From Panicum virgatum (taxonomy: Eukaryota; Streptophyta; Magnoliopsida; Poales; Poaceae): a DNA stretch of 64,000 nt. The position numbers were made by a program, and so were the translations under genes. Position 1 is the first letter of the stretch. Every line of letters starts with the position of its first letter. The notes below the pieces were generated by a model. It had not been told where the DNA came from. It was given only the letters and a program-made list of their open reading frames with translations, and made no database searches. The stretch lies in NCBI RefSeq assembly GCF_016808335.1, contig NC_053148.1, positions 16,396,433 to 16,460,432 on the forward strand, written 5' to 3'. This document shows, one piece after another, positions 1 to 10,226 of this stretch.

Positions 1-1
1 G

Positions 2-541
2 ACGGCTGCCGAGGAGAGAGCCGCCCAGTTGGAGGCGGCGGTGCAGGAGTCCGCCCGGGCCGACCCCTCAGCGGATCTACCCCGGGACCTAGGCCATCTT
101 CGCCAACTTCCCGATGGAGTGCGCGTCCTGACGTGTCGCTTCAAGGAGGCTTGGGAGCAGACCATCCTGGGCAAAGTCGAGTTTGAGCCCCGAGGTGATC
201 CCACCTTGGATGAGCTCTACCTTCTTCCCAGGATGGAGCTCCTGGTCATCCAGTTGGGGGAACTCGGGGGCATGCTCCAACAGGCCATTGAGGAGAGCTC
301 CCGGTCGCTCGCCACAGAGGCAGTGCAGTTCGCGCTGGCTAGCCTGTAGTCCCGGCTCCCTGACTTCCCCGTGGAGGAGGCCATGGAGGGCATCGTCGAC
401 AGGCTCGAGGTGGAGGCTCGTGCCTGGACCGAGGCTGTGGCGAAAGCAGTGGTGAACACCTTCACCCCGGTGCCCGCCGGGGGTGGCACAGACCCGGAGG
501 CCCAGCCCGAGGTCTCGGCGAAGGCGGCGGCGGCCGGCTAG
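2..541 (+). pseudogene. Antisense ORF of element X (3' part), one premature stop
   Basis: The frame is open from position 2 (continuing from outside the window) to TAG at 539-541, with one internal TAG at 347-349. The protein is Glu/Ala/Arg-rich and probably helical (EERAAQLEAAV, RMELLVIQLGELG, IEESSRSLATEA). It runs opposite to gag and pro of element X, as the extra antisense ORFs of TAT-lineage elements do. The function of these proteins is not established. The internal TAG sits where a CAG (Gln) codon is plausible, so a single C to T change could have broken it. No initiator is in the window. Confidence 0.55.
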
Positions 542-1038
542 TAGGGCCTTGTGTGCGTGTAATGAACTCCTTGATGGAAGTACCTTTGATCGCGACGAGT
601 GGCTTCGGCCGACTCATCTTATTTTTTGCTGTTGTCATCATTTTTAATCATCGCCGTGCCGTTGGAAGAAGCCGGTGCGGGCGTTCCCTCGCCGCGCTAG
701 AGTTGCCCGCGGGTGCTCAGCAGCGAGGTCCACCCCATCACCCTTGACATGACGAGAGAGCCGGGTCAGGGGGAGCGGCCATTGTAGCGCGCATGCCCTG
801 GTCCCGACCAGGTGGTCGGACCGCCGTGGTGCCCATGCCGTGCTGCCAGTCCTGTTGACCAGGGCGCGTGGCAGGGCCGGAGTAGTTGTCATGCTCGTCT
901 CGCCCTGCCACCACATCGTTCGAGGAGCTAGGCAGGGCAGAGGGCGCACCCTAGTGGGGGTGCTTCCTTGGAGACCATTGGATCCTTCCAGGGCCCTGCT
1001 GGGAGAACCTGGTCGGACCGCCCGTGACCCCTGCTGGG
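542..1038. other. Spacer between the two antisense frames
   Basis: The first 200 bp are AT-rich and look like the 3' untranslated part of the upstream antisense frame. The rest is GC-rich and leads into a TATA box at 1039. I see no convincing coding sequence on either strand. Confidence 0.4.
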
Positions 1039-1046
1039 CTATAAAT
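1039..1046 (+). promoter_or_regulatory. TATA box of antisense unit
   Basis: CTATAAAT lies about 55 bp before the ATG at 1100, in otherwise GC-rich sequence. The spacing fits a plant core promoter driving the antisense frame that follows. This is inference from position and motif only. Confidence 0.45.
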
Positions 1047-1099
1047 TGCTAGGCAGGGGGGCTTCTTCAAGCTCAACTCCTCCTAGCCCTAGCCAAGAA

Positions 1100-2178
1100 A
1101 TGGCCGAGCCACCAGACCTGGGTTCCATGGCGAGTCCTTGGGGCTCCTCTCCGGGGTCGCCCTTGCCGTCGCGCCCCCCGCTGTCGGCGGAGAGCATGGG
1201 GGTGCTGTTGTCCCCTACTCTTCTAGTGTAGTGGAGTCGGGTCGAAATGGCATCGTGGGCCTGGGCACCCATGGCGCCCTTGAAGCGCGGAGGAGGCGGT
1301 CCTCCGAGTTCTCCGGCGAAAGCCCGAAAGGCCCCCCCTTTAAGCATCCTCCTCTAACTCGAGTGTAGTCGAGAGGGGTCGAAGGGGGGCTTGTTTCCCG
1401 AGAAGAGGAGGAAGTGCGGCTACGAGTATTCTTCCTCAAAGCACATGTGCCTGCTGTCTTCTGCCTCTACTACTGCTGGGATCCGCAGCACGCTCAGATG
1501 AGGGAGCTACTGCTCCACCGCGTCGCCGGCTTGATGTCTTCCTCCACTGTGATGGAGGAGGGTATTTGCAGGCTTGCACATGCGGTGGGGTAGTACTCCC
1601 TAGGCCACTACTGCTCCTCAGGGTCTGCTAGCCCCCGGCCAGCCGCCTCCTGTTGGAGGTCTCCGTCAGCCGTCGAGGGGTCCTCATCTTCCTCGTCAGC
1701 TGGCGGTCTCCAGCCGAATGATGGAGCTGGCTGTTGCTGCTGGTGTCAGCACTGGGCTGGGCCAGTTTATGCTGCTAGCTCAGACGAGGGGCTCGGAGCC
1801 TTTCTCATCCTCCCCAGTGCCGCCATTTCCTCCAATGACGCCCGGCGGGAGGGCGTCATTTGCTTCGTCGGCTGCGCGGAGCCCGTCAAGAGCCTCCGGC
1901 TGTGTCTTTAGCAGGGCGACTGCTTTCAGCAGTTGCTCCAATATGCTAGCCCGGGGTGCATGAGAGCTTATGCTATCATCTCTTCCCGCACCCCGGGGTC
2001 ACATATTGGCCCCGCAGCCCTTCCTACTCGCGGTCTGGCGGGTGAGGCCACCTTGGCCTCGCTGTAGCCCCGCTTTGGCCGCAGCGTGGCGCTCCTGGCG
2101 GACCAGGAAGTTCTTCGCGGCAGCTTCATGTATACGTATCTGTGGTTTGTACTGTATACATGCCGAAGAAATAATTAA
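1100..2178 (+). pseudogene. Second antisense ORF of element X, frameshifted
   Basis: It starts at ATG 1100 (MAEPPDLGSMASPWG), stops in that frame at 1229, and continues in another frame from about 1399 (EEEEVRLRVFFLKAHVPAV) to TAA at 2176-2178 (ending YLWFVLYTCRRNN). The second frame has only three stops in 780 bp, all TAG (1591, 1909, 2065). Recognisable stretches are CFVGCAEPVKSLRLCL and FQQLLQYASPGCMRAYA. The AT-rich stretch around 2170-2185 could serve as a polyadenylation region. It is antisense to gag-pro of X. I recognise it as an antisense protein of grass gypsy elements, not a host gene, and know no function. Confidence 0.5.
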
Positions 2179-2744
2179 AGATTTCCTTTTTTGGGATCCT
2201 GAGACCTCGGTCAGATCTGACCCTTTTTGTGTGGGGAAAACTTTACTGGTAGCTGTTATTATGTGGAAAACATTTGCGTCCTGGGGTGGTTGCCCATTCA
2301 CTACTTCGGAGCCTCCCAGCACGAGGAGTTGGTGAGGGCGTTGGGTTCCCGGCGGGCAACTGATTCCGTGATCCGGAGACTAAGCAGGGGGTCGGAGTTG
2401 GCTGCGAAGAGCCTGTGAGTCCCGCAACCAGCATGCCAACCCGGCCAAGAGTGTCCTTCTTTCATGATACTAGGCGTCCCACACCACGAGACACAAAACT
2501 TTTTTTGAATTTGCAAGGAATTCAAAACATGTTTATTGCAACTGAGAAACCAAGGTGGTACCTAGGTAGGAGGGAGCCCCCGGGCCAAGTATCTCGGGGT
2601 GACTCCGGGTTGCTTGGTCCTCATGCCTGAGCGTAGAGCTGTTGCCTTCAGTCAGTGTCTGGTGACCTTTGCTGGGAATCTTCCATTGCAGTTTTGCCCG
2701 TTTGGGCTTATGTCCTGCACTGGGTATATGCAAGAAAAAGCAAT
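2176..2744. repeat. Tandem repeat unit A of element X
   Basis: A roughly 570-bp unit begins with a T-rich run (CTTTTTTGGG) and holds the landmarks CACGAGGAGTTGGTG, GAATTTGCAAGGAAT and TAGGTAGGAGGGAGCCC. The same landmarks recur in the same order in the next unit, so this is the first of two diverged tandem copies. Tandem repeats near the 3' end are known for TAT elements. I see no coding sequence in it. Confidence 0.55.
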
Positions 2745-4715
2745 AAAGTTTCTTTTTTTGGGGGCCGTGAGGTCCCGGCCGGCTCTAGCCTTTATTGTTT
2801 GTCAAAGCCTATATTCTCAGCCATTTGTTTCTTTATTGCGAAAAGGTCCCACATCCCGGGGTGGTTTGCTTGTTTCACTACTGTTGACGGTCGTTAAGTG
2901 CAAAATATGACCGTCAACTACACTCATTAAAGAACGAAAACCGTACCTTCTACTCGCATATTTGTATCACTAACCTAGCTCCATAGTTGTTTTCGAAGAT
3001 TTATGATTTCAGGAGCACAAGTCTGTTATAAGAACAAAACACAAAGAATACGCAGACGAAACCACAGAAGACCGCATCCTACATAACACAAGCAAAATAG
3101 GCCCACCTGACAGACCAAACCACTAGGACCCACTAGGAAGTGTACCAAAGAAAGGCGGTGGCCAGAGGTGGCAAAGTGGGGCCGACCAAACCAGTGGTTC
3201 GGCCGAACCTGGACAGGCACATCTCCAGGTGCATTTTTGGTGGTAAGGTGGTTCTGATCATCCTGAAGGCGGTTTTCAGCGTTTCTATGTATAACTTTGG
3301 CGGGAACCGACCTCAAGGCACTATATAAGGGGCCTCCCTCCACACACTCCACACACACCACTTGAGAAGCCTCTCTCTCACTCTCATTGTGACTTGTACT
3401 CCTTCGGGTAGTGGAGCTAGGCTAGTACTTCATCTTCTTTAGCGAATCCAGTCATCCTTGGTGTCGGTGAGCAATCCTCATCCTCTGGTATGGCTTTGTA
3501 TTCCTACTATCGTTGTGCTATTCATACTGAGTTCGTTCTTGATTATCTTGCTATGTTCTTAGCTTGCTTAGCCTTGATCTATGCTTTATCAAGTTATACT
3601 AGTTGCTTGCTTAGACCAGATGATCTGGGTAAGGTTATCGGTCCGTTGTGCTTTCGGGATTGCCTCAGCATCTTACCTGTCCATCCGAAGGGTGGGGGAC
3701 CTGGGGGTGCTAAGGTAGTGACCTCATATGCGAGCATGGTGCCCGGGTATGCAGGATCCCTCGGATAAGACCGTGCTCCACGGTTTGACTGGGGTAGACC
3801 GCAGGTGGTGACAACCTGTCGGTCCGCCGGGAAGCTGCTTCTCGGTTAGCGTACTCCCTGATGTTCGAGTATCATGTAGGAGTTCATGCAAAGATGAAAC
3901 GGGATTGAATGTTCTCCAGTGCGGGTCATTCTCCCCGATATCCCTAATTTCCAACCACCTGCAGTTCTAAGCATGTGGCTAACATAACTTACCTACTAAC
4001 ATGAATAGTATACTAGGATCTTGTTGCCTATGCTCCCGCTACTTAGGTGTGCTTGTTTATTCTTTATTCATGAGAGTTGGTTGTTCTCTGTGTGTCACAT
4101 TACCCCTGCTTATCCTTATTTATCACTTACCCCTGTATAATCAGCAGTTTACACCTTATTTCATAATGTCATGGTTATGTAACTAGTAAACATCTTTACA
4201 CAATCTCGCAATCCCTTGGGAAAATATAAATAACGATACCCTGAATACTTCTGGGTGAAATGCTACAACGGTATATCCTTGCGCTTGCGGATCTTTCTAT
4301 AATCGTTAAGACATACCAATCCGGCATTCCTTGGCGGCGTTGCTGGGAACTAACCCCTCTTAGTAGCGATGTTAAGAAATGCCAACAACTACTCCAGAGC
4401 TTCTCAGTGCGAGGAGTTGGTGGAGGCGTAGATTTCGTGGCGGGCAACTAATCCCGGAGTCCAGAGACCAAGCAGGGAGTCGAAGTTGGCCGGGAAGAGC
4501 CTGTGAGCCCTGCGACCAGCATGCCGACCCCACCGAGAGAGTCCTTTTTTCATGGCGCTGGGCATCCCACCCGCCGGGACATAGAAAGTTTTTGAATTTG
4601 CAAGGAATGCAAAGCATACTCATAAAATGAAGCGAAACATAGGTAGGAGGGAGCCCTCGTGCCAAGCTCCCCGAGGTGGCCTCGGGTCGCTAGGTCCACA
4701 TGCCAGAGTGTGGGG
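2745..4715. repeat. Tandem repeat unit B of element X, split by solo LTR
   Basis: The second copy of unit A is interrupted at 2882 by the solo LTR and resumes at 4393. Shared landmarks after the interruption are GCGAGGAGTTGGTGGAGG, GAATTTGCAAGGAAT and TAGGTAGGAGGGAGCCC. A further copy of its right part lies at about 7278-7600 through the 2885-bp duplication. Confidence 0.5.
2877..4392 (+). repeat. Solo LTR of the Gypsy2 family with 5-bp TSD
   Basis: The LTR at 2882-4387 (1506 bp) begins TGTTGACGG and ends TGCCAACA, flanked by ACTAC at 2877-2881 and 4388-4392. It is the plus-orientation counterpart of the Gypsy2 LTRs (31837-33195 and 35621-37160), matching through CTCGCATATTTGTATCAC and the U5 part. 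A TATA box (CTATATAAGG) is at 3321-3330. A degenerate primer-binding-site copy (TTGGCGGCGTTGCTGGGA) lies inside it at about 4337-4354, as in the Gypsy2 LTRs. No internal region follows, so it arose by LTR-LTR recombination. Confidence 0.85.
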
Positions 4716-5064
4716 ACTCTCCTCTATCTACATAGTAGACTTACAGAGATTTTTTTTTGGTTCCTCTGCGTCAAGCGCTCGTGCCCCGCCCTTGTTGGTA
4801 ATTTTTGGGCACGTCGGGCAGTTTCACTACACGGAAGAGGATTTTCTTTCCCATGTGGGTGGGAGTTTTGTTCATCCCTTCGCATGCTTAGAATTGGCGC
4901 AGTGCTGGGTTCCCGACAAAGAGGGGCACGGGGACCTGCCGTGCTGCATAATCATCACAGGGTGATGCGCAGCTTATTGAAAACTTCCGTCAGGTCCCGC
5001 GGGAAGGGCGCCGATCGCCGAGCCTCCCCTTCATGTGTTGCGACTCTGTGGGACGGGGAGTTCT
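4716..5064. other. Non-coding remnant of element X between RT and repeats (copy 1)
   Basis: No gene is supported here. The segment holds scattered degenerate minus-strand frames between the RT fragment and repeat B, and probably marks where most of RT, RNase H and integrase were deleted. It is repeated at 7601-7949. Confidence 0.4.
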
Positions 5065-5170
5065 GTAGGTTGATGCGCATGGTTCGCTGGTATGCCGAAC
5101 CAGCGTTCTAGAGCCCGAAGGGCATGCAGATGAACTTTCGCCCTTCTGGGGCTTGGCGCTGGATCTTCAG
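5065..5170 (-). pseudogene. Reverse transcriptase remnant of element X (copy 1)
   Basis: The minus strand reads ICMPFGL, stop, NAGSAYQRTM, the strand of RT just past the catalytic motif in gypsy elements (MPFGLxNAGxxxQR). Sequence upstream (VVGPNLAVHSE) belongs to the start of RT, so the finger and palm region between is missing. The segment cannot encode an active enzyme. Copy 2 carries the same deletion and stop. Confidence 0.6.
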
Positions 5171-5342
5171 TCATTCTAGCTGTACCTCGGAATGCACGGC
5201 GAGATTGGGCCCGACCACCTCCTTGTGGACCTTGGGTGTGTTGGACGGATTCTGTGTGGATCCGCTAATGCCTCCCAGGAGGAAGGTGACGGGCGCGCCT
5301 TCCTATTTGTCACCCGGTTTCATTCCTGTTGAGGTAATATCC

Positions 5343-5849
5343 TCATCGGGGGTAGAACTGTAAGGAGACAGGCGCTGCTTTGTTGACGGAGGGGCTGACG
5401 CCTTGGGGCGTTCCACATCGTCGGAGGACGTGGTCGCCACTGCCTCGTAGAATCACTCCGCGCAGTGCACCGAGCCCTTCACATCGGCCTTGATGGAGAT
5501 GACCCCAGCTAGGCCGGGGAGCTTGAGGGTGTTGTAGGCGTAGTGGACCACGGCCATGAACTTGGCAGGTGCCAGGCACCCATGTATGGCGTTGTAGGGG
5601 AGGTCGAAATGCGCCATGTCGAACGTGATGTTCTCCATGCAGAAGTTGTCCCTCCCGACGAACGTGACGGGTAGCTTGATTTGCCCACAACGGGACAGTC
5701 TTCCCATCGGTCACACCATAGAAAGGGGCAGATGGGGTGAGCTTGCACTCCCCAATCTGCATCCTGCAGAAGACTTCTGGCGACAGCATGTTGAGGCCTG
5801 CTCCGCCGTCCACTAGGGTCCTCCCGACCCCGATGTTGCAGATGGTGGG
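5343..5849 (-). pseudogene. Retropepsin of element X (copy 1, truncated by duplication join)
   Basis: The minus-strand frames read PTICNIGVGRTLVDGGAGLNMLSPEVF-type sequence at 5848-5690, then after a frameshift near 5685 KLPVTFVGRDNFCMENITFD and YAYNTLKLPGLAGVISIKAD. This is a gypsy aspartic protease with a D-G-G-A active site and the conserved tail leading into RT. The join at about 5850 cuts its upstream part, which only copy 2 keeps. Several substitutions distinguish it from copy 2 (for example N-M-L-S against N-L-L-S). Confidence 0.7.
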
Positions 5850-7272
5850 TATCACTAACCTAGCTCCATAGTTGTTTTCGAAGATTTATGATTTCAGGAG
5901 CACAAGTCTGTTATAAGAAGAAAACACAAAGAATACGCAGACGAAACCACAGAAGACCGCATCCTACATAACACAAGCAAAATAGGCCCACCTGACAGAC
6001 CAAACCACTAGGACCCACTAGGAAGTGTACCAAAGAAAGGCGGTGGCCAGAGGTGGCAAAGTGGGGCCGACCAAACCAGTGGTTCGGCCGAACCTGGACA
6101 GGCACATCTCCAGGTGCATTTTTGGTGGGAAGGTGGTTCTAATCGTCCTGAAGGCGGTTTTCAGCGTTTCTATGTATAACTTTGGCGTGAACCGACCTCA
6201 AGGCACTATATAAGGGGCCTCCCTCCACACACTCCACACACACCACTTGAGAAGCCTCTCTCTCACTCTCATTGTGACTTGTACTCCTACGGGTAGTGGA
6301 GCTAGGCTAGTACTTCATCTTCTTTAGCGAATCCAGTCATCCTTGGTGTCGGCGAGCAATCCTCATCCTCTGGTATGGCTTTGTATTCCTACTATCGTTG
6401 TGCTATTCATACTGAGTTCGTTCTTGATTATCTTGCTATGTTCTTAGCTTGCTTAGCCTTGATCTATGCTTTATCAAGTTATACTAGTTGCTTGCTTAGA
6501 CCAGATGATCTGGGTAAGGTTATCGGTCCATTGTGCTTTCGGGCTTGCCTCAGCATCTTACCTGTCCATCCGAAGGGTGGGGGACTTGGGGGTGCTAAGG
6601 TAGTGACCTCATATGCGAGCATGGTGCCCGGGTATGCAGGATCCCTCGGATATGACCGTGCTCCACGGTTTGACTAGGGTAGACCGCAGGTGGTGACAAC
6701 CTGTCAGTCCGCCGGGAAGCTGCTTCTCGGTTAGCGTACTCCCCGATGTTCGAGTATCATGTAGGAGTTCATGCAAAGATGAAACGGGATTGAATGTTCT
6801 CCAGTGCGGGTCATTCTCCCCGATATCCCTAATTTCCCGGCACCTGCAGTTCTAAGCATGTGGCTAACATAACTTACCTGCTAACATGAATAGTATACTA
6901 GGATCTTGTTGCCTATGCTCCCGCTACTTAGGTGTGCTTGTTTATTCTTTATTCATGAGAGTTGGTTGTTCTGTGTGTGTCACATTACCCCTGCTTATCC
7001 TTATTTATCACTTACCCCTGTATAATCAGCAGTTTACACCTTATTTCATAATGTCATGGTTATGTAACTAGTAAACATCTTTACACAATCTCGCAATCCC
7101 TTGGGAAAATATAAATAACGATACCCTGAATACTTCTGGGTGAAATGCTACAACGGTATATCCGTGCGCTTGCGGATCTTTCTATAATCATTAAGACATA
7201 CCAATCCGGCATTCCTTGGCGGCGTTGCTGGGAACTAACCCCTCCTAGTAGCGATGTTAAGAAATGCCAACA
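5850..7272 (+). repeat. Truncated duplicate of the Gypsy2-family solo LTR
   Basis: It starts at the duplication join (TATCACTAACCTAGC) instead of the TGTTGACGG terminus and keeps the TATA box (about 6206) and the LTR end. The right TSD copy ACTAC follows at 7273-7277. It is a by-product of the tandem duplication and not an independent insertion. Confidence 0.85.
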
Positions 7273-7600
7273 ACTACTCCAGAGCTTCTCAGTGCGAGGA
7301 GTTGGTGGAGGCGTAGATTTCGTGGCGGGCAACTGATCCCGGAGTCCAGAGACCAAGCAGGGAGTCGAAGTTGGCCGGGAAGAGCCTGTGAGCCCTGCGA
7401 CCAGCATGCCGACCCCACCGAGAGAGTCCTTTTTTCATGGCGCTGGGCATCCCACCCGCCGGGACGTAGAAAGTTTTTGAATTTGCAAGGAATGCAAAGC
7501 ATACTCATAAAATGAAGCGAAACATAGGTAGGAGGGAGCCCTCGTGCCAAGCTCCCCGAGGTGGCCTCGGGTCGCTAGGTCCACATGCCAGAGTGTGGGG

Positions 7601-7949
7601 ACTCTCCTCTATCTACATAGTAGACTTACAGAGATTTTTTTTTGGTTCCTCCGCGTCAAGCGCTCGTGCCCCGCCCTTGTTGGTAATTTTTGGGCACGCC
7701 GGGCCGTTTCACTACACGGAAGAGGATTTTCTTTCCCATGTGGGTGGGAGTTTTGTTCGTCCCTTCGCATGCTTAGAATTGGCGCAGTGCTGGGTTCCCG
7801 ACAAAGAGGGGCACGGTGACCTGCCGTGCTGCATAATCATCACAGGGTGATGCGCAGCTTATTGAAAACTTCCGTCAGGTCCCGCGGGAAGGGCGCTGAT
7901 CGCCGAGCCTCCCCTTCATGTGTTGCGACTCTGTGGGACGGGGAGTTCT
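7601..7949. other. Non-coding remnant of element X (copy 2)
   Basis: Duplicate of 4716-5064. No gene is supported. Confidence 0.4.
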
Positions 7950-8110
7950 GTAGGTTGATGTGCATGGTTCGCTGGTATGCCGAACCAGCGTTCTAGAGCC
8001 CGAAGGGCATGCAGATGAACTTTCGCCCATCTGGGGCTTGGCACTGGATCTTCAGTCGTTCTAGCTGTGCCTCGGAATGCACGGCGAGATTGGGCCCGAC
8101 CACCTCCCTG
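7950..8110 (-). pseudogene. Reverse transcriptase remnant of element X (copy 2)
   Basis: This has the same content as copy 1: AVHSEAQLERLKIQ runs almost directly into ICMPFGL, stop, NAGSAYQRTM, so the catalytic core is missing. The stop inside MPFGL is shared with copy 1 and therefore predates the duplication. Confidence 0.6.
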
Positions 8111-8264
8111 TGGACCCTGGGTGTGTTGGACGGATTCTGTGTGGATCCGCTGACGCCTCCCAGGAGGAAGGTGACGGGCGCGCCTTCCTATTTGTCACCC
8201 GGTTTCATTCCTGTTGAGGTAATATCCTCATCGGGGGTAGAACTATAAGGAGACAGGCGCTACT

Positions 8265-8808
8265 TTGTTGACGGAGGGGCTGACGCCTTGGGGCATTCCA
8301 CGTCGTCGGAGGACGTGGTCGCCACTTCCTCATAGAATCACTCCGCGCAGTGCACCGAGCCCTTCACATCGGCCTTGATGGAGATGACCCCGGCTAGGCC
8401 GGGGAGCTTGAGGGTGTTGTAGGCGTAGTGGACCACGGCCATGAACTTGGCAAGTGCCAGGCGCCCATGTATGGCGTTGTAGGGGAGGTCGAAATGCGCC
8501 ATGTCGAACGTGATGTTCTCCATGCAGAAGTTGTCCCTCCCGACGAACGTGACGGGTAGCTTGATTTGCCCCCAACGGGACAGTCTTCCCGTCGGTCACA
8601 CCATAGAAAGGGGCAGATGGGGTGAGCTTGCACTCCCCAATCTGCATCCTGCAGAAGACTTCTGGCGACAGCAGGTTGAGGCCTGCTCCGCCGTCCACCA
8701 GGGTCCTCCCGACCCCGATGTTGCAGATGGTGGGTGTCACGACGACCGGGAGGAGGCCTACGCCCGCTGTGTTGCAGGGGTGGTCGCTCCGGTCGAAAGT
8801 GACGGGAG
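8265..8808 (-). pseudogene. Retropepsin of element X (copy 2, cut upstream by Gypsy1)
   Basis: Reading down from the Gypsy1 insertion the minus strand gives TPVTFDRSDHPCNTAGVG, PTICNIGVGRTLVDGGAGLN, FYGVTDGKTVPLG, a frameshift near 8572, then KLPVTFVGRDNFCMEN and GVISIKADVKGSVHCAE. The D-G-G-A active site, the flap-like region and the C-terminal linker to RT are all present, as in TAT gypsy proteases. The Gypsy1 insertion separates it from the gag piece ending at 30759. Confidence 0.75.
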
Positions 8809-8813
8809 TGCTC

Positions 8814-10212
8814 TGTTGGGTATTTTAGCGTCACGAATAATCCGCAAGCGCACGGATACCGTTGTAGCTTTTACCCCAGAGTATTCCAAGGGTTATTGAA
8901 TCCACAGGGAACGTGTGTGCACTCTCTTCTATTCTAATCGGTCCAAGGACACAGCAAGATAGGTAGAAGGATAGAGAGGGTTCCTAAGATAGTGCTACTG
9001 TCGAGTTAAAGGTCGATCTCTTGGGCACAATACTCGCTTCGGGCACCGGCTTACAACTGGTCTGCCAGTCGACTCCGGCCAACAGCTCTATGCTATATCC
9101 GAACGTGGAGGATTACGAAGGACCAATAGGGATGTCACCACCTACGACCTATCTCTAACAAACCGTGGGATATAAGGCAAATGAAGGATAACCCTTAGCC
9201 TAGACACCACGCCTACGCGACTGATTACGACTGCAATCTAACTACGTATGACGTCCCGTAGCAAACTACAACACTCTGTATGAATACAGATCGACGAACC
9301 TGCGAGTAAGAGAATTGATCTCACTCAACTGCAAGCACTACTAGCATCTACTATACCAAGTAAAATACTAGAGATAGGAACCACGAATACTTACTAAAAA
9401 CTAAAGAATGTAGCAGCATCCGTAGAGGTACAAGCTGGGGCAGAATGCCGACACCCTAGCACTTCTCCCGAACTACTCCCTCACTCTCGTAGAGGTACAA
9501 AAATGGAGAAGAGCGCCGAAGACGGGCGCCCCTCATGAGTACCTCTACCCTCTCCCTACTCTAAGGCACTTCTAAACCAAGAGAAGGCTTGAGAGAGCAC
9601 TTGGATGGATGTCTTCATTTGGAACCCCCCTCTACTATTTATAGTGGGGTACCATGGCCTCCTCGGCTGCAGGGTTGAGCCGGTGCCTCCTTGCACCGCC
9701 TTTGGCATCGAATGAGGGATCTCCACGTGGAAGATGAGGCCGAGGCGAACCGACCTTAGGTCGGGCGACCTGGTTGGCTGAACCGCCTCAAACTTAGTCT
9801 GGAGGCTGCTAGGTGGGCCCCCATGTCATACCCAGGGGTGTGGGCCCCTCTTAAGGCAGTTTAGATGCTCTGGTGGGCTTGTGGATCGTCGTGAATGCAT
9901 CTGATTCGTTGAGAGGGTGTTGCCACGGATTGATGATGTGTCACCTTGCTTGTGGGCTGCATTCTTTCTCATGTGAGGCTATTTAGTGGTCCATTTGATC
10001 CTTGTACATAGTTGCGCATTTTACTTTGATCTGTGGAGTGTGTTTTCCTGCTCATGAAGTATGTTTTCACCCTTATTTCACCTGCATACAAATAATTACC
10101 AACACTCGTGGAAATGGTCAGTAATAAACCCCTACCACTATGTTGATGTTTGCATTTCATGTGTTTATGTAGGAGTTGATGGCCTAAATTTGGTACTTAA
10201 GAGCCGTCAACA
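8814..10212 (-). repeat. Gypsy1 3' LTR
   Basis: 1399 bp. A minus-strand TATA box (CTATAAATAG) lies at 9635-9644. The end nearest 8814 (minus-strand U5) carries the CGCAAGCGCACGGATACCG stretch shared with the Gypsy2 family. It lacks about 22 bp present in the other LTR near 30300. Over the first 570 bp the two LTRs differ at about 5% of sites by eye. Confidence 0.92.
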
Positions 10213-10226
10213 ACTCCCCCACACTT
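10213..10226 (-). promoter_or_regulatory. Gypsy1 polypurine tract
   Basis: The minus strand reads AAGTGTGGGGGAGT directly before the 3' LTR start TGTTGACGGC. It is preceded on the minus strand by CTCGAGGACGAGCAAA (10232-10247), a motif also found before the Gypsy3 polypurine tract. Confidence 0.8.

Larger units (their letters stand above)
2965..5849. repeat. 2885-bp tandem duplication, copy 1
   Basis: This segment reappears at a constant 2885-bp offset in the next 2.9 kb. It contains most of the solo LTR, the right part of repeat unit B, the RT remnant and the protease of element X. The join at 5849-5855 (GTATCAC) matches 2964-2970, and the natural continuation at 8734-8740 is GTGTCAC, so about 7 bp of microhomology marks the breakpoint. 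By eye there are roughly 54 substitutions and no net indel. Confidence 0.92.
5850..8734. repeat. 2885-bp tandem duplication, copy 2
   Basis: This is the second copy of 2965-5849. Its right edge runs on into the rest of element X (8735-8813), so the right junction is the ancestral one. It carries a solo LTR lacking its first 83 bp (5850-7272), the right part of repeat B, the RT remnant and the longer protease. Confidence 0.92.
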
